Shown: positions 57,833-64,000 of the stretch, in pieces
How the letters are laid out: each line of letters opens with the position of its first letter
Position numbering within the stretch: the stretch's first letter is position 1
NCBI RefSeq assembly: GCF_021389935.1
Contig: NZ_CP089979.1
Span: forward strand, 5,375,001 to 5,439,000
From: Fulvivirga ligni
Lineage (GTDB): Bacteria; Bacteroidota; Bacteroidia; Cytophagales; Cyclobacteriaceae
Direction of reading: 5' to 3'
DNA length: 64,000 nucleotides
Position numbers and translations under genes: made by a program
Notes under the pieces: generated by a model
The model's input: only the letters and a program-made list of their open reading frames with translations
Database searches by the model: none
What the model was told of the DNA's origin: nothing

Positions 57833-59368
57833 ATGACTAAACTATATTTCAAATGTCCGTCTACCGTTTCAATAAGTTTGTTGATGCTATTCTTTCTGGG
57901 ATGCCATTACGTGAATGGTCAAAATAATGAAATCCAGGGATGGGTTACTAAAGCTGATCGGTCGGCATTGCTGCAGCCTTTGGCCAATGCCATAAGCTTC
58001 AAAAATAAACCACAGGATCTCTCAGGTGTCATTATGGTGGATCCTTCCCTATCCTACCAATCTTTAGATGGATTTGGTTTTGCGCTTACCGGTGGCAGCG
58101 CTGAGCTGCTTATCAAAATGGACCAGATCGAGAGAAGCAAAATCCTGCAGGAGCTATTTGGCAAAGGTGACAATAATATTAGCATCAGCTATATAAGACT
58201 GACCATTGGTGCCTCAGACCTCAATAGCTTTGTTTTTTCTTATGATGATCTTAAAGATGGTGACACAGACTTCAAACTCAAGAAGTTCAGCCTGTCACAA
58301 GACCTGAAAGATGTGGTGCCTGTGATGAAGGAAATACTGGCCATCAACCCGAATATTGAGATCATGGCATCTCCATGGTCGGCTCCCACCTGGATGAAAA
58401 CGAACAATAATATCCATGGAGGTAAATTAAAGCCAGACTGCTACGAAGTGTATGCTCAGTATTTCGTAAAATACATTCAGTCAATGAAAAAGGAAGGCAT
58501 TGATATTCACGCTGTTACCATACAAAATGAACCTATGAATTCTGGCAATACGCCCAGCATGAGTTGGTTTGTAAATGAACAGGCCGACTTCGTTAAAAAC
58601 CATCTCGGCCCAGCCTTTAAAGCCCATCAGCTCAGCACCAAAATCATAGTTTTTGATCATAACACCGATCGTCCAGATTACCCATTAGCCATTTATAATG
58701 ACCCTGATGCGGCCCAATATGTAGACGGTGCCGGTTTTCACAACTACCGTGGAAATATGGAATCTATGAGCCTGGTTCACCTGGCGAGACCGGATAAAAA
58801 CATCTACTTCACAGAGCAGATGCTCACAGAAAATCCTGAGAGCCAGAAAATAAAAATTGCCGCCGCCAGCCATCGCCTTATTGTAGGTCCGTTACAAAAC
58901 TGGAGCCGAAACATCATTTTATGGAACCTGGCCGCAGACCCTCAAAATGATCCACATACTGACAATGGCGGCTGCCCCTTTTGCCAGGGAGCCATCACAT
59001 TGGATGGAAACGAGGTGCGCCGAAACATTGCCTATTATACCATTGGGCATGTTTCAAAATTTGTAACACCAAGTTCATCCCGCATTTATACTACCACTCC
59101 CGGAGCAGCATCAGTACGCCTTTATCAGGATGAACAAAGGCCCGATGTTTATAGAACAGCCCTGATTGAAAACTCAGATGTGTTGCCTAATGTAGCCTTT
59201 AGTACGCCCGAGGGCGGCATTGTGCTATTGGTAGTAAATAATTCATGGGACAAAACATCATTCCAAATACAATATCGCGGCAGGTATGCTAAAATTGAAT
59301 TAGCTCCAGGATCGGTAGGCACCTACACCTGGAAAGAGCAAACAGAAAGTATAGAAAAGATGGAGTAA
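57833..59368 (+). CDS. GH30-family glycoside hydrolase
   Basis: A 511-residue secreted enzyme. The N-terminal signal contains LGC near residue 24, so it may be a lipoprotein. GH30 hallmarks are SLDGFGFALTGGSAELL, YIRLTIGASDL, SPWSAPTWMKTN, the acid/base Glu near 233 in IQNEPMN and the nucleophile Glu near 328 in YFTEQML. The side beta-sandwich closes the protein (PGSVGTYTW). It resembles the glucosylceramidase-like GH30 group with beta-glucosidase-type activities; the exact activity is not decidable. It is the last enzyme of the main run. Confidence 0.92.
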   Translation: MTKLYFKCPSTVSISLLMLFFLGCHYVNGQNNEIQGWVTKADRSALLQPLANAISFKNKPQDLSGVIMVDPSLSYQSLDGFGFALTGGSAELLIKMDQIERSKILQELFGKGDNNISISYIRLTIGASDLNSFVFSYDDLKDGDTDFKLKKFSLSQDLKDVVPVMKEILAINPNIEIMASPWSAPTWMKTNNNIHGGKLKPDCYEVYAQYFVKYIQSMKKEGIDIHAVTIQNEPMNSGNTPSMSWFVNEQADFVKNHLGPAFKAHQLSTKIIVFDHNTDRPDYPLAIYNDPDAAQYVDGAGFHNYRGNMESMSLVHLARPDKNIYFTEQMLTENPESQKIKIAAASHRLIVGPLQNWSRNIILWNLAADPQNDPHTDNGGCPFCQGAITLDGNEVRRNIAYYTIGHVSKFVTPSSSRIYTTTPGAASVRLYQDEQRPDVYRTALIENSDVLPNVAFSTPEGGIVLLVVNNSWDKTSFQIQYRGRYAKIELAPGSVGTYTWKEQTESIEKME

Positions 59369-59381
59369 CAGTTTTTACCAA

Positions 59382-60212
59382 ATGCCTGAACCTCAAACTA
59401 CTATATCTTATCTTAACCACCACAGCGTATGTTATCATGAACCATGGTCCATGTTGCAAAGCAGGCAGATACTCTTTGCACATACCAGCAAATCTTCTTC
59501 CTCTTCCCTCCTTTCACGTTATTTCGTAGTTCATGAAGCCTTCAATGGCCTTCAGGCATTAAAATTAGCCGAAGATTTACAGCCTGATGTTATTATAAGT
59601 CAGGTTCAGCTTCCTTTGCTCAATGGTTTGGAGCTCTGCCAGCAGGTAAGAGCACATCAGCAAATTGGTAGTATTCCTTTCATTTTGATCAGCAACTCTC
59701 ACGGTAGATTCAACCAGCTACAATGCTACCAGGCTGGTGCCGATTTGCATTTGGTTCATCCACTAAAACAAGAGGTGATTATTCAGGTTGTAACCAATTA
59801 TATCATAAAGCAAGAAAAGCTAAAACAAGGACTAAGGAGCAATCACTTTACAGAAATAACATCAACAGGTATTGTAGTTAATAAAGACGATGACTTCCTA
59901 CAACAGACCATTCAATATCTGGAAGAAAAACTATCAGATCCGGCTATTGACGCCAGCTATCTTTGCGAAAAGCTGGCTATGAGCAGGACCAGTCTTTATC
60001 AGAAAATTAAAAAACTCACTGGGCAAAGTGTGCATGAGTTCATCAAATCAGTGAGATTGAAAAACAGCTTGCATTATCTTATAGAAGGCAGACTCACCAT
60101 CAATCAGATCGCCTTTGAGGTAGGATTCAACAGCCACTCTTATTTCGACAAATGTTTTATAAAACACTACGGCATTACACCTAAAGCATATATTAGAAAA
60201 CATACTCAGTAG
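59382..60212 (+). CDS. AraC regulator with degenerate receiver domain
   Basis: A 276-residue protein resembling the output half of a hybrid two-component regulator: a receiver-like domain (about 28-140) and an AraC DNA-binding domain (about 165-275; ASYLCEKLAMSRTSLYQKIKKLTGQS, INQIAFEVGFNSHSYFDKCF). The receiver is degenerate. The usual acidic pair is replaced by FAHTSK, the phospho-acceptor position reads DVIISQVQLP (Gln for Asp near 74), the switch Thr region reads LISNS, and the KP Lys is His (LVHPL). No sensor half is encoded here. It lies 13 bases after GH30, so it is in the operon it may control. Confidence 0.88.
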   Translation: MPEPQTTISYLNHHSVCYHEPWSMLQSRQILFAHTSKSSSSSLLSRYFVVHEAFNGLQALKLAEDLQPDVIISQVQLPLLNGLELCQQVRAHQQIGSIPFILISNSHGRFNQLQCYQAGADLHLVHPLKQEVIIQVVTNYIIKQEKLKQGLRSNHFTEITSTGIVVNKDDDFLQQTIQYLEEKLSDPAIDASYLCEKLAMSRTSLYQKIKKLTGQSVHEFIKSVRLKNSLHYLIEGRLTINQIAFEVGFNSHSYFDKCFIKHYGITPKAYIRKHTQ

Positions 60213-60302
60213 TACCATATTTCAAGAAATGCGGACTATGGTGATAGTGTTCAGAAATGGATTTAAATAGCTTTGAATAGTAACTTAAATCAATCTAAAC
60301 AC

Positions 60303-61028
60303 ATGAAAAACGTACTCAAAAAACCATTATCCATTCTTTGTTTTCTTTTAGTTTTCGCCTACGGCTGTAGCGATGAACCTGAAACCAAACCTAACGTGCC
60401 AGATGATAACCGTGAAGGTCATCCTATCAGTGCGAAAGACATGACCAACGCCAGCGGCCCGGTATCACCAGGGGCTTTTAGTTTGTGGCAATCTTGCTCT
60501 ACATACCCTTACTACATCAGCGGCACCAATGGCATTTGCGTTCCGGTAGGAGGCACAGAATGTGGCACCAATTATCTGGGCGCACAGCAAAATGGTGGAC
60601 AGTATGCTACTGGCCTTCAGTTTACAGGTACATTTAAAGGTGGCAACAATGCTCCTAACGGGTCTAATGAAATGGCCGTGTTTATCTGTGATAATGTAAG
60701 CAGCTGGACAGGAAGAGAAATGGGCTTTGTGAAAACCCTCAGTGACAATACTTTGAAGGCGTATATCCAAAGTCCGGGACAGTATATTTACCAAACCTTA
60801 TACACGGGTGGCAGTGGGTACCATACATACAAGTGCCAGGTAAGATCTGCCAGCCAGAACTCACTGGTAGACTTTTATGTAGATGGCGTTTACCAATGTA
60901 CTCTAAACAACCCAGGGGTAAACTATTGGAACCAGTGGTACTACTTTGTAGGAACTACTCACCGTACCTCAGGAGGTTGGGGCTCAGGTGGTCAGCAGAT
61001 AGAGATGTATGATATGCAGACTTTTTAA
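60303..61028 (+). CDS. Uncharacterised aromatic-rich lipoprotein
   Basis: About 241 residues with a lipobox AYGC near residue 22; the ATG at 60303 is preferred over an earlier start at 60273. The mature part is rich in Gly, Asn, Tyr and Trp, with six Cys after the lipobox (for example QSCSTYPYY, GICVPVGGTEC, YKCQVR and YQCTLN). The strand pattern (GLQFTGTF, EMGFVKTLSDNTLKAYIQ, VDFYVDGVYQC, NQWYYFVG) is consistent with a concanavalin-like jelly roll. That suggests a surface carbohydrate-binding or lyase-like protein, but I do not recognise a family and see no firm catalytic set. Confidence 0.65.
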   Translation: MKNVLKKPLSILCFLLVFAYGCSDEPETKPNVPDDNREGHPISAKDMTNASGPVSPGAFSLWQSCSTYPYYISGTNGICVPVGGTECGTNYLGAQQNGGQYATGLQFTGTFKGGNNAPNGSNEMAVFICDNVSSWTGREMGFVKTLSDNTLKAYIQSPGQYIYQTLYTGGSGYHTYKCQVRSASQNSLVDFYVDGVYQCTLNNPGVNYWNQWYYFVGTTHRTSGGWGSGGQQIEMYDMQTF

Positions 61029-61043
61029 AAAGGTCAGTCTAAG

Positions 61044-61068
61044 GGTGTCTCATCAATTCTGAGACACC
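61044..61068. terminator. Hairpin between convergent genes, probable terminator
   Basis: A 9-bp stem (GGTGTCTCA with TGAGACACC) and a 7-base loop, followed by TGTCTTTTA. It lies between the lipoprotein stop and the convergent receiver-kinase stop and marks the end of the main operon. Confidence 0.65.
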
Positions 61069-61074
61069 TGTCTT

Positions 61075-62163
61075 TTAACATGGCAAAGAAAGTTCAATAT
61101 GAGTTCCTTCATGTATTCTGCTACTTATCTTTATTTCGCTTCCTATTTCTGATACCAGCTCTTTCACAATGTAAAGTCCCACGCCTGCCGTTCTAAATGT
61201 GGTGCTGGAAGTATAAAACATATCGAAAAGCTTCGAGAGGTTTTCTGTCTCTATGCCCAAACCATTATCCCTTATATGGATAACCAGCTGGTTTTCTTCA
61301 CTTTCTGCTGATACCGCAACCTTATTCAGCTCTTTTCGCTCATCTTTATAAAGAATGCAGTTTTTCAAAATATGCATAAGTATAACCTCCAAATAACCCA
61401 CTTTTCCTGTCCAGGTGATTACATCTGGTATATCGTTGATGAGGGTTAAATTCATATTATATTCCTTCATCACTTTTTCCCAAACTATTGAGATAAATGG
61501 CTTTAATAAAACCTGTCTGGCGGACACTTCTGATAATTTTAATTCATATAAATCTTTAATACTGCAGGCCACTCTTCTAATTTCATTGACATGAATTTTA
61601 AGACTTTGAATATGTATATTCTCCATCTGCCTCTCTTCTTCCAGCGTTTCTGCGGTTTTAATCACGTCATTAATGGTGGCCAGTTTGCTATCCAGATATT
61701 CATTATACTGTAATGAGAATAAAGAAAAGCCTCTGGTAGCTTGTTTCGTGGCATTGACCCCACCTACCTCTGATGCATGCTGGGTCCAATGCCAGTATTT
61801 TGTCATGGTGGTGATCACTACATCGGGTAGCAAGTGTAAATCTTTTTTCAGCACATAATTGTCAATCCCCACAAACATCAGCGATCTGGCCGCTTCCTCT
61901 GGCAATGCCCCCGTCACTAATATAAAAGGCACATTCTTATCCTTTTCCCGGCACATTTTAAGTGCATCAATACTACTAAAATCAGCCAAAGCATGATCCG
62001 ATATAATTAAATCTGGTGTATCCTTATCAATTGACCTCATAAACTCTTCGCGGCCATCTATACATCTCAAAGAACAATTGATATTATTCTTTCTTAAAAC
62101 CCTCTCCATTAAAAGGAAGTCATCCTTGCTATCCTCCACCACCAGAATATTCAAATCTTTCAT
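61075..62163 (-). CDS. Receiver-HATPase signalling protein with atypical H-box
   Basis: A 362-residue soluble protein. The N-terminal receiver (about 1-120) is intact: VVEDSKDD, acceptor Asp in LIISDHALADF, switch residue in LVTGALP and Lys in VLKKD. After a linker comes a kinase-like region in which the usual HDLRSPxxSIxGL motif reads NEIRRVACSIKDL, putting Asn at the phospho-His position (another His lies two residues earlier). The ATP-binding boxes remain: LKNC, DNGLGIE and GVGLYIVKEL. It may act as an ATP-binding partner or phosphatase rather than an autokinase (inference). It reads against the utilisation operon. Confidence 0.82.
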   Translation of the reverse strand: MKDLNILVVEDSKDDFLLMERVLRKNNINCSLRCIDGREEFMRSIDKDTPDLIISDHALADFSSIDALKMCREKDKNVPFILVTGALPEEAARSLMFVGIDNYVLKKDLHLLPDVVITTMTKYWHWTQHASEVGGVNATKQATRGFSLFSLQYNEYLDSKLATINDVIKTAETLEEERQMENIHIQSLKIHVNEIRRVACSIKDLYELKLSEVSARQVLLKPFISIVWEKVMKEYNMNLTLINDIPDVITWTGKVGYLEVILMHILKNCILYKDERKELNKVAVSAESEENQLVIHIRDNGLGIETENLSKLFDMFYTSSTTFRTAGVGLYIVKELVSEIGSEIKISSRIHEGTHIELSLPC

Positions 62164-62354
62164 GGCTTTTTTATATCAATTTACAAAGCAATCCTCCTCA
62201 TGTAAACCGGTATATCTACGTATTTTAACTGTAAACGTGGTAGTTAGCTTATTTGAGCAGTTTTTACAGCAACCTATGGTGAGATATTATGATCTGCTTC
62301 TTCTTACAGATAGAATATTCTATTTAAGTTTAACGGAAATCTAACTAGCACCTA

Positions 62355-63747
62355 ATGCGTAAAATCTTATTCATCCTCTTTCTACTACCTCATCTCAATG
62401 CGTCAGCTCAGAAGAAGCCTAACATTCTTCTGTTCATTGGCGATGATATGACTTGGCGAGACTGTTCTGTTTATGGAAATCCTGATGTGAACACACCTAA
62501 CATTCAAAGGCTTGCTGATGCTGGAATGAGTTTCGATAACATGTTTACTGCTACAGCCATGTGCTCTCCCACCAGGCAGCAGATCCTGACTGGACTTTTT
62601 CCGGCCAGAAGTGGAGCCTATCCTAATCACGCCAAGGTTTATGATGGAGTAAAGAGTTTGGGACATCATTTTAAAGCATTGGGTTATAATGTCGCCCTTA
62701 TCGGCAAACAGCATTATGGACCAGCAGAATCATACCCAATTGATTATTTGGGTGGCCGCCAGCATGACGGTGGCAATGGCATAGATATTCATCTGGATAA
62801 AATAAAGCCCGTCATCGAAGATGATAAACCATTTTTGCTAATCATAGCTCAGAATCAACCACATACACCCTGGACCAGAGGTAACAGAGCTCAATATAAT
62901 CCAGAAAAACTCACCGTGCCTGACTACATTATAGATACCAAAGAAACCCGCGAAGCTCTGGTAAAATATTATGCTGAGATCACCTATGCAGATAGTTTAC
63001 TAGGCTACTGTCTGGACGCAGTAGAAAAAGTGGGGAAGCAAAAGAACACCATTGAAGTATTTACCAGCGAACAGGGTTATCAATTACCTTTTGGTAAATG
63101 GACTTGTTATGACTTAGGACTAAAAACCGGATTTATCATTTCCTGGCCAGGGAAAGTACCTGCCAAAAGCCGCAATAGTGCTTTCACCCAATATGTAGAT
63201 ATACTCCCCACCCTCTTGGATATGGTCGGTGCTGATCCTGAAAAAATTGATGTGGGCATTAAAGACAGCTATGGCAATACCGGCTTTGATGGCAAGAGCT
63301 TCTATGATGTGATTCAAAAAAAAGACAGATCACCACCGTGACTATGTCTTTGGCATACAAACTACAAGAGGGATATTTAACGGCTCAGACTCCTACCCTG
63401 TGAGATCGATAAGAACAGAAAAATACAAATACATTCAGAATTATAGTTTTGATTCTGAGTTTAGCAACATTCCTATTGCCAATGAGAATAGCCTCTATAA
63501 TCAATGGCTAAGGGACAGCACCCTATCTGAAGATACACATGCCTGGTTAGAAAAATATAAGACAAGGCCTTTCGAAGAGCTCTATAACCTGGAAAATGAT
63601 CCCTTCGAGCAACACAACCTGGCTGAGGACGAAACCTATAAAACAACCATTCAAGACCTCCGTCAAAAACTAGAATCCTGGATGATCCAGCAAGGTGATT
63701 TAGGAGTGGCTACTGAAATGAAGGCCAGAGAAAGGATGACACATTGA
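62355..63747 (+). pseudogene. Sulfatase (S1 family), frameshifted at an A8 tract
   Basis: The signal peptide (about 1-18), NILLFIGDDMTWRD metal site and the formylglycine motif CSPTRQQ (Cys near 70) are intact in the first frame, which stops at 63341 after KKDRSPP. The normal continuation is in the next frame: DHHRDYVFGIQTTRGI from about 63328, then YPVRSIRTEKYKYIQ and a standard C-terminal tail ending at 63747. Removing one A from the eight at 63316-63323 restores one protein of about 463 residues. It may be a true pseudogene, a slippage-dependent gene or a base-calling artefact. The substrate would be a sulfated sugar. Confidence 0.82.
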
Positions 63748-63777
63748 TATTTGGTATACCTTAAATTAAATTCAGTC

Positions 63778-63864
63778 ATTCCGGCCGTAGCGCAGCGAAG
63801 AGCCGGAACCGCCGCACCTAAAGCCCCCTTCTCCTTGAGGAGAAGGGCCGGGGATGAGGTGAAA
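63778..63864. repeat. Dispersed repeat block with hairpins, copy B
   Basis: 63826-63864 is the inverted copy (two differences in 39 bases) of the hairpin repeat at 22262-22300, with core CTTCTCC-TTGA-GGAGAAG. Just before it, 63778-63808 forms another inverted repeat with TTCCGGC and GCCGGAA arms around CGTAGCGCAGCGAAGA. The block is non-coding and fills the gap between the sulfatase and the GH2 gene. Confidence 0.75.
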
Positions 63865-63897
63865 AACACCAGTTCGTATCCCCACAAACACACCATA

Positions 63898-64000
63898 CTA
63901 CTCCAGCACTATCTCAAAACTATAACTATAATCCTGAGCCTCAAGGGTGTATTTATCCCATGGTTTTGCTCCCCAGCTGTCATCACCACCCACACCCATT
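63898..64000 (-). CDS. GH2 beta-galactosidase, C-terminal end only
   Basis: The last 33 residues of a leftward gene running in from beyond the window. MGVGGDDSWGAKPW followed by YSYSFEIVLE-stop matches the conserved end of LacZ-type GH2 beta-galactosidases (small-chain domain). The catalytic part is not visible. It fits removal of galactose from galactomannan, or a different neighbouring glycan. Its stop codon is at 63898-63900. Confidence 0.8.
   Translation of the reverse strand, partial: MGVGGDDSWGAKPWDKYTLEAQDYSYSFEIVLE

Noticed and set aside
63316-63330. Programmed -1 frameshifting (dnaX-like A-AAA-AAG) in the sulfatase
   Set aside because: A -1 slip would enter the wrong frame; the tail needs one base skipped, so only an omitted A or +1-type event fits.
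1-64000. tRNA, rRNA, CRISPR arrays, insertion sequences or prophage genes
   Set aside because: No cloverleaf-like stretches, regularly spaced repeats, transposase or phage genes were recognised by reading; small RNAs could have been missed without a covariance search.

Overview
The window reads as a chromosomal segment of a member of the Bacteroidota, most likely a marine or soil Cytophagales (Fulvivirga/Flammeovirga-like; the genus is inference). Supporting signs are AT-rich DNA, ATG starts without strong Shine-Dalgarno sequences, a SusC/SusD pair, a secreted protein with a C-terminal gliding/type IX secretion sorting domain, many lipoproteins, AraC and LytTR regulators, and BlaI/M56 and DUF3667 genes. 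No rRNA, tRNA, CRISPR array or transposase was recognised.

Layout. 1-301: start of a CheY-like response regulator (minus strand, cut by the window edge). 600-11882: a lipoprotein; an ABCG-type ABC protein with extra N-terminal domains; a 1074-residue type IX secreted PKD protein; and a YbbP/YbbA-like permease-ATPase pair divergent from a TesA-like SGNH hydrolase. 11855-12300: a degenerate tandem repeat. 12318-16655: BlaI/M56 sensor pair with operator-like palindromes, an esterase whose TPR tail has been frameshifted off, and small membrane proteins or lipoproteins. 16823-22133: a large adenylation-ACP-oxoamine synthase fusion, an SDR reductase and an AraC regulator. 22262-36641: housekeeping (hemL, guaA), an outer-membrane protein, a DUF3667 protein, a TPR/periplasmic-binding protein, an M48 protease lipoprotein, three tandem amidohydrolases and an SDYY-repeat protein. 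36735-39627: LytS kinase, LytS-like pseudokinase and LytTR regulator as one operon.

39629-64000 is a polysaccharide utilisation locus, best explained as beta-mannan or glucomannan degradation. A divergent AraC regulator faces SusC, SusD and a probable surface glycan-binding lipoprotein. After these come two related clan GH-A lipoproteins bracketing a GH26 mannanase, an esterase and a cytoplasmic GH130 enzyme; then a sodium:solute symporter, GH3, GH5 (mannanase-like) and GH30 enzymes, and an AraC regulator with a degenerate receiver. Beyond are a secreted lipoprotein, a receiver-kinase protein, a frameshifted sulfatase and the end of a GH2 beta-galactosidase. Surface endo-enzymes would cut the glycan, SusCD would import oligosaccharides, GH3/GH5/GH30 would trim them in the periplasm, and the symporter would feed the cytoplasmic GH130 enzyme.

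The most unusual points are the A-ACP-AOS megaenzyme; a run of phosphorelay proteins in and beside the utilisation locus whose phospho-acceptor positions look lost (His to Glu, Asp to Gln, His to Asn); two frameshifted genes, one at an A8 tract; and two dispersed palindromic repeat families.
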